From Cliona cf. orientalis (lineage: Eukaryota; Porifera; Demospongiae; Clionaida; Clionaidae), in NCBI GenBank assembly GCA_963930775.1, contig OZ005703.1, positions 7,936,001-8,000,000 on the forward strand: a stretch of DNA of 64,000 nt, in the 5' to 3' direction. Positions 48,260 to 59,332 of this stretch are shown one piece after another. Below the pieces are notes generated by a model. It ran no database searches and was not told the DNA's origin. It saw nothing but the letters and a program-made list of their open reading frames with translations. A program made the translations under genes and the position numbers. Within the stretch, counting starts at the first letter, position 1, and each line of letters begins with the position of its first letter.

Positions 48260-50416
48260 GTCCCCTACCTAAGACAGTGGTGGACTTTTGGCGTCTAATT
48301 TGGCAGGAGCGTCCCCCTACCATCGTCATGGTTACCAACGTTAAGGAGGGTAGTAAGATCAAGTGTCAGCAGTATTGGCCGGAGAGTGGGAAGAAAGATT
48401 TTGGACCTTTTCAAGTGACCATAACAGACCAGCAGATCTTTGCAGACTACACCATCAGAATTCTCTCTGTCAAAGTATAATAATTTAATTTTAAGAAAAT
48501 ATTTAAAAATTGTCTTTAATTGGTTGTAGTTTGGTTCAGAACGTTCCCACAAGGTGACTCAATACCACTTCACTGCCTGGCCTGATCATGGAGTACCAGA
48601 CTATGCCACGCCCATCTTAGCCTTCCACAGGAGAGTGAAGGCTCAGCACCACCCCTCCAGGGGACCAATGGTAGTACACTGCAGGTAGGAAATATAATAG
48701 ATGTATCTTAATAAGGTATATTTTAAATCTTTTGGTTCTGTACGCATGCAGTGCTGGTGTGGGTCGCACAGGTACATTCATTGTGATTGACAACATCTTG
48801 GAGCAGATAGAGAAAGAGCAGGTGGTGGACATCCCAGGAGCCATCACCAAGGCCAGACAAAGAAGAATGAAAATGGTTCAAACTCATGTAAGATCACCAG
48901 TTTAACTTCTCAGATTACTGCCATAATATTATGCAATCTCCATATGCAGGATCAATTCACATTCATCCATGATGCTATCCTGGAGTCAGTCACCTGTGGA
49001 GACACTCAAATCTCAGCCACCAATTTGAGGACAACAATAGCTAAAATGAAAAGGAATGATAGCAAGAATCAACCTCATGGATTCCAATACCAATTTATAG
49101 TATGATATTGTAGGATTTGCATGGTAAGGGATCATCACTACTATCATTTTTGCAGATTTTGGAGCAGGTTTCTCCCAACCCTGAGGAGATTCATAGTAGT
49201 GGGGCACTCAACTGCCCAGACAGAAATCGCAGCGACAAATATCTTCCTGGTAAATATTCCCATTGTGAACTGGGGTGTGCAATAATCATAGCTACCTTGC
49301 TTTTTTCCAGCGGATCGTTGGAGGGTTATTCTAAAAGGAGAACAGCCTGACTACATACATGCAGTCAGCATCAATGTGAGTAATATCTTAGTATCTATGA
49401 ATTTTAATTCAATAATCTACAGGATAAGCTCATCCACAAATATTTTGATAGTTTACAGCACTAAAATATTTGTATCAATGCAGGGCTACAAGCACAAGAG
49501 GGCATTCATAGTTGCGGAAAGTCCAATGAAGTCAACATTGAGAAACTTTTGGAAGATGATTTACGAGCGCAACTCTGCTGTGGTGGTGATGACATCATCC
49601 TTAGTTGAGGGAGGGCAGGAGGCCAGTGCTCAGTACTGGCCTGACAGTGGAATAGCTCATTATGGAGAGTTCGCTGTGGACCTACTGGGAGAAGAGAAAC
49701 TGCAGGGATTTGTGATTAGGAATCTCAGTGTCATGGATACAAAGGTATGCTGATACTATCACATGATTGAGTATAGTAGCACTTCTACATTTAACGACCT
49801 TTACCAAATTCCACACCACGTCATGGAATCAATATCTCTCCCCCCTCTCGTTCTTTCTTGCAGACTCAGAAAGCTCACAAAGTTACTCAGTTCCATATCA
49901 CGTGCTGGAGGCCTGATGGTCATTGCTCCAACCTGAAGAGTGTCACTGATGTGATTGAGGAGATGACCAAGGTCCAGATAAGATCAGGCAACAAACCCAT
50001 TGTTGTCCACTGCAGTGATACAGTGACTTGCAGTGGAATGTTCTGTGCCATTGCCACCACCATTGAGAGATGCAAGACAGAGGGAGTGGTGGATGTGTTC
50101 CAGGTCGTCAAGGCTCTGCGAGTACAGAAACCAGGGGCTGTCCCCACTGTGGTGAGTAGACACGTGTCATAAATCATCTGTGGGGGGAATTTATCAAAAT
50201 TATGTGAATTTTTCCTTATTCCCCCTCATGCAGGAAAACTACAAGCACATTTTTGAGACAGCTTTGGTGTATCTGGAGTCTTTTGATACCTACGCCAATT
50301 TCCAGAACATCTAATGTAATATTATGTTACCCTCTCCCCTTACCATTTTAATTAATTAGAATGTGTACAGTGTGGTTTAATTTTTTGGTTAATATGTAAC
50401 TAGTGTATTATTATTA

Positions 50417-50582
50417 TAGCTTGTGGAATTTAATGCTGCTGTGTAATAATGTTCAAGTGAGTGATGCCAATTCGGACGTGAGTTGCGGCGATAACGATCT
50501 TTACCCAATGGTCACGAAGGATTTGCGCATGCACACTGATTACAGTTTTAATAATAGTGTTGAGAATCTCTAGATATTCTAA
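50417..50582 (+). promoter_or_regulatory. left half of the split promoter cassette of gene F
   Basis: AGCTTGTGGAATTTAATGCT, ACGATCTTTACC (50494-50505), TTTGCGCATGCACA, ending CTAGATATTCTAA. In gene D the next bases are CGGCTCAAAATCATGCGCAT; here these occur only at 55277, after the mobile element. Confidence 0.65.
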
Positions 50583-51370
50583 TAGGCATGTCAGACACAC
50601 AAAAAATTGCCTATAAAAACCTGCATACATTTAAATATTATGAAGTTTCAGGGATCATAACTACTCACTACAATGTGCTACGAACACCAAACTTGCACCA
50701 CAGCCTTCAGCAAAGATAGCACTACACTGCAGTATCCAAAGTGTAACCACTTCCGGCATTGCAGGGCTTCAGGAAAACTCCACAAAATTAATATTTAATA
50801 TTGCTGATGGATAATTTCAACTTGCTCCATGCTGCTCACTTTTCCAGGGCATTTTATGCTTCTAGGGGTACTTCAAGGTGCTGATTTCAAATTTTTCAGT
50901 AGTTTCAACCATTTTTGAAGTTTTCGGTCGAAAAGAGCTCGATCAGCATTTTACTTTGTGTAAAATAGCATGTGTACATATGAAAAAATGCGTTGAAAAT
51001 ATGAAAAATGAAATTTTTGGCTCAAACTACCCCTGGTTAGACTATTTCTGCCAAAAAATATGCTACATAGAAAGTGCACGCACTTTAAACTCTTTGTTGC
51101 TTCTAAGGAACTCGGGGCTTGTCTTACACTTTAAGAATAGATTCCACTAAAGAAAACAATATTAATATATGCATAATGTGCATGTACATGTGTGAACATG
51201 TGTGTGTACTACTGTGAGAGTTTATGTATGTGTTTGAGTGGACATCTAAACTAGAAATTTCAAAAAAGCATGCATGAAGTCAGCTTCTGGAATTCTGAGG
51301 CAGTGAAGTATTAGCTACAATAGCAGTCAAACCAGTATGCACACCAACTTTTTTTTATTGATTAAGTTAT

Positions 51371-51485
51371 AGTTATAGCGCGGGGCCAGGGATTTATGGC
51401 AGTAAACGAACCGAGTCCGAGGGCGCAGCCCGAGGATAAGGTTTGTTTACGTTGCCATAAATCCCTGGCAACCCGCGCTATAACT
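51371..51485. repeat. hairpin element upstream of the recombinase
   Basis: GTTATAGCGCGG...CCAGGGATTTATGGC on the left is inverted as GCCATAAATCCCTGG...CCGCGCTATAAC on the right. GTTATA occurs on both outer flanks (51366-51371, 51486-51491), a possible target duplication. Confidence 0.65.
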
Positions 51486-51587
51486 GTTATATATCCCACC
51501 CGATTGGTCAGAGTTCCCGGTATCTATGGTGACACGCTATTTAAATTATTGTTAGCAACTGACAGTGTAACATTGCTCACTTCGACT

Positions 51588-53383
51588 ATGGATGCTCAGG
51601 CTTGTCCCTACGATCCATACTGCCTTGGCCTCTGTGAATGGACCGACTGTCCAGGTGCGCTTCAACTAGACAACACGCCACGCCCAACTAACCTGCTCGT
51701 TTCAGCCCCGCCTTCTCAATCTCCTCCAGTAGCGAGCCACTCCTCTCTCTCCGTCCAGCCCGAATCTACGCGGTTTAAATTCGCTACAGAAGAAGAGCTG
51801 TCCACTTTCGCTAAGGGACTAGTTCCTGAAAATACTACCAGGAGCACCAAATGGGCCTTGAACACATTCAGTGCTTGGATAAGGGAAAGAAATACTAGAT
51901 ATCCAGCCGATCCAGTCCCAGATGACATTCTGGTGTGTAGCGAGCCTGAAATCATAAATCTCCATCTCTCCAGATTCATTGTGGAGACAAGAAAGTCAAA
52001 TGGAGAGATTTACCCTCCATCTACACTTCATCAGTTATGCACCTATCAATGTCAAGCCCCACTACCCCCCATAGGGGCGAGGGTGGGGGTAGGGTGGGGA
52101 TTTGACACCCGAGAAGTTCAAAGTCTCCGCCCCCTGGGCCAAAATTACAGGAAAATCCCCCTATTTATCAAGTTCTATAGTAGCTGTGTATTGACTTTAC
52201 CTTGCGCAATAATAAATGGTGTATTAATGCACATGTGCAATAATTACACACTAAGCATGATCAAATGCCCCTCCCATCCCCTACTGGGTCAAATCCCCCA
52301 CCCTTTAGGCAGAAATTTGCGTCAATGGACTTTGAAATGCCCGACCCTCGCCCCTATGGGGGGTAGTGGGGCTTGACATTGATAGGCGCATTACTTTGTG
52401 GAATTTTGAGACGTATGCGAGAACTCAATCCGAATTGTCCAAACTTTTTGGACAAAAATGACAACAGATTCCGGAGTCTTCAAGGCACTCTTGACTCGTA
52501 TTTTCACAAGCTGCACTCTGAAGGTATAGGGAGGAAAGTGAAGCATGCAGAGGTGATAACAACAGACGAAGAAGACCAGCTATGGGAGAGTGGTGTATTG
52601 AATGTAACTACACCTAGAGGATTGCAGAATGCAGTATTCTTCACTATTGGAAAGCTCTTTTGTCTTCGTGGTGGAAAGGAGCATAGGGCTTTGAAACTGT
52701 CCCAGCTAAAGCGAGATAGCAACGTCGACAAGTACATATACCACGAGAATGTATCAAAGAACAGAAATGGCAGTTTTAAGCAGCTTCATGTTCGCAGCAA
52801 GGTGGTACCTGTCTATTCATGTCCGGAGGCTGGCATACGGTGTCCTGTGTACTTGCTAGATCTCTATATCAGCAAGCTTCCAGAAGAAGCAAAGGAAAAG
52901 GATCTAGTATATGTGCGACCGTTGGAAAAACAGCCTAATGATGCAAGCAAGCCATGGTACAGTGCAGTACCGATTGGAAACCACACATTACAACAAATGG
53001 TAAAGAAGATGTGTGCGGATGCTGGCATTGGTGGCCACAAAACTAACCATAGCCTGAGGGCTACTGGTGCAACTGAACTTTTCAAGAGAGGTGCTCCAGA
53101 GAAACTGATCCAAGAACGAACCGGACACCGCTCCCTCGAAGCTCTCAGAACCTATGAAAGATCGAGTGAGGAACAACACAAAGCAGCTTCTGCACTACTG
53201 TCCGCACCAAACCATTTACCTCATTATAGTCATATAGCCAACACAAGTACATCTACCAAAACACAAGCAATCGAAATACATCAAGCCGCACCATCAACAC
53301 AAGGAATAAGCAGTATGCCAGTATCATTTCAAAATTTACAGGGCTGCACTATCAACATCATTGGGTCTCCAAACCTCAAGTGA
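51588..53383 (+). CDS. tyrosine recombinase, Crypton/DUF3504-like, interrupted
   Basis: The likely start is MDAQACPYDPYC at 51588; an upstream in-frame ATG at 51396 lies in the hairpin. The N-terminal part has a core-binding-like domain (FATEEELSTFAKGL, STKWALNTFSAWI). The catalytic part follows in a second frame: LRGGKEHRAL (first Arg), NHSLRATGATELF (HxxR), GHRSLEALRTY (His and the Tyr nucleophile). All expected residues are present. This is the domain of Crypton transposons and of Crypton-derived genes such as ZMYM2, QRICH1 and KCTD1. A 353-bp element at 52038-52390 separates the two parts; removing it with one TTA copy joins LHQL to LCGIL in one frame, as expected for the family. So the gene was intact before the insertion and now reads into a stop at about 52374 unless the insert is spliced out. 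Confidence 0.8.
52038..52390. mobile_element. 353-bp PIF/Harbinger-like MITE inside the recombinase
   Basis: 47-bp terminal inverted repeats with one mismatch (52038-52084 and 52344-52390; ends TGCACCTATC / GATAGGCGCA). TTA is present on both sides (52035-52037, 52391-52393), matching the TWA target duplication of PIF/Harbinger elements. No ORF for a transposase. Confidence 0.85.
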
Positions 53384-54434
53384 TTGCATATTATTTACAG
53401 TATGCTAGCAGACTAAGTATGTGATCATAACTTCTTATTTTATCACTATTGACTGATAGATTAACTTCATTCATGTTATTTGTGCAAAGTTATTATGTAA
53501 AATATCCATGTCTTGAGGACACAAAATATGAACCATATCGGCCTTGTAGCCCTCAAGGCCCAAATTATGAGATTTATTGTCCAGTCAATTGTATTGCAAA
53601 GGTATAGGAGGTGGGATATATTGCATGTTAAATTCATCAGTCTCTGAGAACAAGCAGAGAGATACTAACATGCTATAATATTATTTCAAGTTTGGAGTCA
53701 ATCAGTAATATAGTTTTTGAGTTATAGGCCTCTAAAGCAATCAACATGTTATGTGCCATTCCCCTATTGGAATAGTACACACAAGCCTGGCAGAAAATAA
53801 TTGTGATGTTTAGAAATATTAAAACAGCCATATCTCTGCAACCACTCAACGAAATTTTATGGAACAAAGACTAAATTGTAACTTGAAGGTATGGCATTCC
53901 AACACTGACAAAATTGGCAAGCTCAAATATATGGTCAAACTTGAGTCAGATATATGGTCAAACTCAATTATGTGGTCAAAATTGTTGCCTATACGTGGTC
54001 AAAGCCAAATATATGGTCAAATTTTATATGATCAAACTCAAATACATGGTCAAACGAAAGTTATGGTCATTTTCCCATATATGGTCAAACATGCAGCAAA
54101 TATATGGTCAAAATTCAAGAAAATCCCCTTACATAATAGTCACGGATATGACGTATCTATTAGTTAATTGGACCGACGTGACGTCAACAGAATCATAGCC
54201 AGAATCCGCGTTCGCGAATAAAATTCGCGATCGCGCGCACAAACGATCCTTTACCCGCTATGTAGTCTCGTTCACGGACCTGCCCCCTCTGGGGCGGAGT
54301 CTGGGGACTTGGCCATCTCGCTCCGCTACCTCCTTCGTAGGGCTTGCGCGCGAGAGTAGGTACAATCATAGATTATATATTCCTCTCTGGTACAATCGGA
54401 CATTGTAAGGTACAGTATGAATGAAATTAGCTGA

Positions 54435-54516
54435 GCTAGCCGTGTCCCCAGGCCCTCTCTCTATCTTTCATAATAAATACTGGGAGATCGAGAGAGGGCC
54501 TGGGGATAAGGCTAGC
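54435..54516. repeat. hairpin in the centre of the palindromic element
   Basis: GCTAGCCGTGTCCCCAGG...CTCTCTC is inverted as GAGAGAGGGCCTGGGG...GGCTAGC: arms of 27 bp with a few mismatches around a 28-base loop. Confidence 0.7.
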
Positions 54517-54527
54517 CCAGGTAAGAC

Positions 54528-54621
54528 TCTAGTCTCGAAACCAGACCGCTCCCACCGCAGCGTTCAGTTCTTTCAGGATGAACTGAACGCTGCGGTGGGA
54601 GTGGTCTGGTTTCGAGACCAA
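54528..54621. mobile_element. 94-bp hairpin element with 8-bp target duplication
   Basis: Arms 54532-54570 and 54580-54618 are inverted copies with one mismatch. GGTAAGAC flanks on both sides (54520-54527, 54622-54629). The GTCTCG terminus resembles the micro-element at 45871, so they may be relatives. Confidence 0.75.
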
Positions 54622-55269
54622 GGTAAGACACACCAGGTGCAGAAGGATATATTATAGTACATGAATAGCTAGTAGTTTCATTCATGCTTACCATACTGCT
54701 TTAATGCCATACAATACAATGTCCGATTGTACCTAGTCTCGCGCACCAGCCCTCCCACGTAGGAGCGGAGCGAAATGATCAAGTCCCCAGACTCCGCCCT
54801 AAAGGGGGCCGTCCGTGAACGAGACTACATAAGGTAAGGATCGTGGGTGTACGTTTGTGCGCGCGATCGCGAATTTTATTCGCAAACGCGGATTCTGTGA
54901 CGTTACGTCGATCCAATTAACTAATAGATACGTCATATCCGTGACTATTATGTAAGGGGATTTTCTTGAATTTTGACCATATATTTGCTGCATGTTTGAC
55001 CATATATGGGAAAAATGACCATAACTTTCGTTTGACCATGTATTTGAGTTTGATCATATAAAATTTGACCATATATTTGGCTTTGACCATATATAGGCAA
55101 CCATTTTGACCACATAATTGAGTTGACCATATATCTGACTCAAGTTTGACCATATATTTGAGCTTGCCAATTTTGTCAGTGTTGGAATGCCATATTGAAG
55201 TCTCCTTTATTATTATGTGCAGCAAAGAAAGTGTAAGGGGTAACCTAAAATTTTGATGTAATATGCCTA

Positions 55270-55335
55270 ATTCTAACGGCTCAAAATCATGCGCATATCA
55301 TGGATCAGTTAATTCAATTGCAGGTTAGATCTCAG
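55270..55335 (+). promoter_or_regulatory. right half of the split promoter cassette of gene F
   Basis: ATTCTAACGGCTCAAAATCA continues the gene D-type promoter cassette after the mobile element, and runs on to GGTTAGATCTCAGCGG as in gene D. Confidence 0.6.
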
Positions 55336-55336
55336 C

Positions 55337-55435
55337 GGGCGAATTTTTTTGATGCAAGTGCACCGGACCTGACGAATTTTTTTTTTTTTTTTTTTTGGGC
55401 CCACTCTCAGTCGAAAGTGGGCACCAAAAAAATTC
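55337..55435. repeat. hairpin element at the gene F breakpoint
   Basis: GCGAATTTTTTTGATGC is inverted as GCACCAAAAAAATTCGC. Inside lie a T run of about 20 (55378-55396) and a small GCCCACT/AGTGGGC hairpin. It sits where gene D-type upstream sequence gives way to a gene A-type first exon. Confidence 0.6.
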
Positions 55436-56583
55436 GCGGTCGCGAAGGATAATTGCCAGCACTCGTAATTATTTTTTCATGGCGCGTTAATTAGATCGGA
55501 TATGGTAAATCGACAAAGATGGAAGTTGTTGCTGGTGGTAAACTTGGAAGGATGTTCTTTTGGGGACTGCTGTTGCTCGAAGCTGCACTGGTTTCGCTTG
55601 GCAATGGACAAGGTATTGTAATCCGATCTCAGTGATGCAGGATGAAGCTGACTAGCCTTCTCTTTCATACATGCAGCTGGTGTCTCTCTGATGTTCCTTG
55701 GAGAGACCTTGCCCAGTGACAGCTTTGTGGATCTTGATGATATCTTGAACACTGGAGGTCTTCCTGATCCATCAAATAGGAACCCCGCCAGTGCAAATGC
55801 ATCATTGCAGTGCATAACTGACCGAGTAGACTGTTGTGGTACAGAGTCAGGTACTGTGCATACCACATGTGCGTGGTAACTGGTACTTTCCTGATGGGAC
55901 TATAATTAGGTTTTTCAGTAGTGGTACACGGTTTCTAGTGAACAGAGGTCCAAATGAAGTCATATTAAATGGCGAACAATTTTATGGCTCAGTTCGTCTC
56001 TTTCGTAGATTCAGTGGTCCACCAGGAAGAGGTCGTTTCCGCTGTGAGCTACCCAGTGCTGCTGATCCCAACATTAACCAGATCCTCTATGTGAACATTT
56101 GTGAGTTGATAGTTATTATTAGGTACTTATATGTAGTTCTACATCCTTACATATTAAAATTTAGTGAATTTTGGGTCTGAGCACAACGTTCCTCATCTAT
56201 CTATTTCTTCCTCTGGTTCCAATACTGCCGGGACGGTCTACTCACTGATGTGCTCATCAACCCTCAGAAGTGATTCTACTCCTCTACCAGTCAATGTCCC
56301 TGCACCGAGGTTTATGTGGTTCTTTGGTCCAAGTGGCAGTGATCCTCTTCCCTTTGATATGGGAACTACTAGCAGTGACAATATTACCTTCACCAGTACT
56401 CTGCAGTTTTCTCCACTGAGCCTGTCTCATGCAGGGATATACACATGTCGACTTGGGCCTGGAAGACTGGTGAACAATGCTACAGTTACTATGGATGGTA
56501 TGATAGGAATAGTAGCATACATATATAAATATTAAAATAATGGTATAATTATAGCTATAGATCTAATACTAATATTATGTCAA

Positions 56584-56860
56584 TAGCTCCACCCATCAGA
56601 GTCGTGATCTCAATGCATCCCTAATGGTGGGACAAACTGACAATACTATATTATTATACTTATGCTGTACTAGCTGTACTTTGAATGATCACCATTCGAC
56701 TGTTATTAGCCATCACTGGATGATTCAGTAAGGTTGAGGTGATACTGCATGTGTAGCTTCCAGCATGTGACAAGCTAAGTGGAGTGAGGTGTAGAGTTGT
56801 TGAGTTATCAACTTGTGTCTGGCTGCTTCCATTCTTAATCCAAATTATCACTCATTGCTA
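56584..56860. pseudogene. inverted Ig-exon fossil in gene F
   Basis: The sense 5' half (to about 56645) is followed by the 3' half in reverse (minus strand: IIWIKNGSSQTQ, LSLSHAGSYTC). Same arrangement and breakpoints as in gene C. Confidence 0.8.
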
Positions 56861-58759
56861 GGCCATTCCAGCTAAACTTGGAAACTTTAATTATAAGCTT
56901 GGGGGATGGGGATGGGGGGGGGGGGGGGGGGGACCCTGTGGATGAGGCTAGAATGTAATTATATACACTATTCCTACAGTCCCGGATCCACAATCTGTCA
57001 CTGTCACTAGCAGCCTTGGAAGCATGGTTCGTATTGGATCTAATGTTACTCTGATCTGCTCTGTTGAAATGGGTGAAAATGTAACTTCAGCCCATCTTGA
57101 GTCACTCATGATGGTGAATGCTTCAATCACTAAGCCAAATGGGACTGTAGTGGTTCTATCTAACCCAAAGATAGAGGGCACTGCCTACAAGTTAACCACT
57201 CAAATAATCTCCTTTGGTGACGATGATGTTGGAAATTACACCTGCAATGCTACAGTCAGGCGATCACCTTCTGCAGTTTACCTCACTGGAATGGGTCAAC
57301 TTGTGTCTAGTCCTTTAGAAATAGTAATAGGTAAGTGAAAAACTGAAATCTTGCCCTATTCTACACCATATTCTCCTCCCCCCTAATCAACCACCCCTCA
57401 ATCCAGGTGGCAGGACTGACACTGGCAGTGGTGGAAGCAATTCAGGTGCCATTGCAGGAGGTGTGATCGTTGTCATCATAGCACTAGCTGCGGTGGGGGC
57501 CGCAGCTATTATAATCTTAATATTCATGTAAATTTCATCACTGTAATAACAGAGACTAGTTCATATTATTATATCTGGCCTACTGGCACAGGAGAAGGAG
57601 GAGGAGGAGGTCAACAGCATCTTACAAGCAAGAAACTGCACCTAGTGTACAGAAACACCCTCCAGTCCCTGCTGCTTACAGTGGCAAGTGGGTCAAGCAG
57701 GATAATATAGCATACATTGGGTTGGACAATAATAGCAGTAAGTAGCATACTTACAAATAATCCTGGATTAGGAATGTTAATTTTACAGAGCCACAGATCA
57801 TAAAGTCTCCCTCGGATACAACTGTGATTGAGGGGGAGGGAGTGTACTTTAGGATCAAGGTGAGTGGAGAGCCACAGCCAACAGTGACCTGGTACCACGA
57901 TGGGGAGCCAGTCAGAGCAGACTATGCCCGTGAGATTGAGTCAGACGGGAGCCTGACCATTCCCTCCACGGAGCTGAAACACTCTGGAGTCTACAAGGCA
58001 GTGGCTGCCAACTCACACGGCTCTGAAGAGAGGGAAATCAAGCTGATGGTTAATGAGGAGACAGGGGCTTCAACAGCCAGTGCCATTGGCGAAGTGGTAT
58101 TCTCCAGGCCCATTCCCATTCCTGAGTTTGGCAAATATGTTACTGAGCTTCATTCTAACTCAAATCAACCTTTCAAAGATCTCTACCAGGTTGGCCTTCA
58201 TGAATGTCCATTAGCTATAGATAGATATCAGTTAGCTTCTTGTTTATTTGTGATCTTTAGTTTACATTCCACCTACATGCATGCACCTCACTTATTCACA
58301 ACCCCTTCACTATCACTCACAGGCTCTGGACACTGGAGAGGAAGGGCATAGTATTGAATACGCCACCAACCGTGGGATAAAACCACTCAACAGATTTGCA
58401 AATATTGTTGTTTGTAAGTGAGATATAGAACACTTACATATTTGTATGTACATTATACAATATTATTATACCTGGCCCTTAAGTATCGTAACTATTGGGT
58501 ACATTATTGTATGGTGCCACTTTTCCTGCAGATGATGACAATCGCATTGCTCTGAAGCCTCTGCCTGATGTCAGTGACTGTCAGAGAGACTACATCAACG
58601 CATGCTATGTCGACGTACGTGAGTTTATTGTTGATTTTCCATTAGCTATTTAAACAATCACAACTATAATATACTATAATATTATAGAAATAACTTGTTT
58701 GTCTGTGTTCCCAAACTTACAGGGCTACTCTATTCCAAACAAGTTCATGGTCACCCAAG

Positions 58760-59332
58760 GTAAGCGGGCATGCACAGTGTCATGTGATGAGCTTTAGCTA
58801 CATGGCCTCAATTCAAGTGATTGATAGAGATGGTACAAAGGATAGTTTCTGAGATTCCAATCTTAATAGAAAATGCGACATTAATTAAAATAATTTTACC
58901 TTCATCCACATGTACTGACTTGCATCATACCCTCCACACACACACATGCATGCCATGATGTTGCATTTCAGCTGGTACCAGTACCCCAGACTAATACAAT
59001 GTACTCTTCATTATGTAATGAAGGTTGCTTTAATGTTTTGTGTACTTGGCTTAAAATAACTGCATACTTTCAGTTTGATTTTTTAAGCAACACTGGCTGT
59101 GCACACATGCATAATGTGATGATAACTCTCAAGTAAACTTTGCCATTTTCATTCAAAATAGGCCCAGCATTGCATGTTTGCACAAATCTGATATCATTTT
59201 TGCTAAAATCTACAAGAATAACAATTTGAATCAGCCAGCTCATTCAGTATCAAACAATGGAATTGAGATAATATATTATATTAAAATTGTGCAGCATTAT
59301 GGCTAGAACACCTTTTTTGTCCTAATTATAAG
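58760..59332. other. gene F intron 11
   Basis: Near copy of the gene D intron at 39931-40516, with small indels. No exon seen. Confidence 0.55.

Larger units (their letters stand above)
43578..50314 (+). pseudogene. RPTP gene E: disrupted by an exonic insertion
   Basis: Exons: 43578-43650, 43760-44197, 44254-44616, 44737-45018, 45136-45835 (interrupted), 45949-46120, 46196-46338, 46403-46803, 46947-47037, 47165-47247, 47340-47376, 48260-48474, 48530-48684, 48752-48887, 48950-49099, 49156-49249, 49311-49375, 49484-49744, 49864-50151, 50234-50314. Signal peptide MARADGLFSLGLLLL; Cys-rich Ig and three Ig domains (domain 3 intact, unlike C, D and F); TM; juxtamembrane with IEYIGL, ITIM-like (46308-46325); I-set; D1; D2. 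A 351-bp element sits inside exon 5 after AVY and brings a stop at 45504-45506, so the unspliced product would be a secreted ectodomain fragment. D2 has Arg to Cys in the signature (HCSDTVTCSG, codon 50029-50031) and other private changes. Either a pseudogene or a truncated soluble form. Confidence 0.7.
53889..55194. mobile_element. 1.3-kb long-inverted-repeat element with TATGGTCAAA arrays
   Basis: Left arm 53889-54420 and right arm about 54690-55194 are inverted copies over about 480 bp. The outer 230 bp of each arm hold about ten irregularly spaced ATATGGTCAAA words, pointing inward on the left and complementary on the right. TTGAAG flanks the element on both sides (53883-53888, 55195-55200). 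Inner parts of the arms share TCGCGATCGCGCGCAC and a GGAGTCTGGGGACTTG-type segment. The centre carries two further hairpins. No transposase; Mutator-like or foldback type is possible from the long arms. Confidence 0.8.
50583..55269. mobile_element. 4.69-kb composite mobile element splitting the gene F promoter
   Basis: Starts TAGGCAT and ends ATGCCTA (7-bp inverted repeats), flanked by ATTCTAA on both sides (50576-50582 and 55270-55276). The gene D upstream region shows the empty site, with ATTCTAA once. Cargo: a tyrosine recombinase gene (51588-53383) with its own insertion, a hairpin at 51371-51485, and a 1.3 kb palindromic element at 53889-55194 with further nested hairpins. No DDE transposase was seen. 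The flanking AT-rich stretches (50590-51365, 53390-53880) show no other gene. Confidence 0.75.

Noticed and set aside
53930-54115. CRISPR-like array of short repeats
   Set aside because: Units are short, spacing is irregular, the array is mirrored in a palindrome, and the host is an animal.
53859-54198. Repetitive ORFs rich in YGQ and MVK, resembling a repeat protein
   Set aside because: They are translations of the TATGGTCAAA arrays and occur as mirror images at 54917-55225; DNA-level repeats, not a gene.
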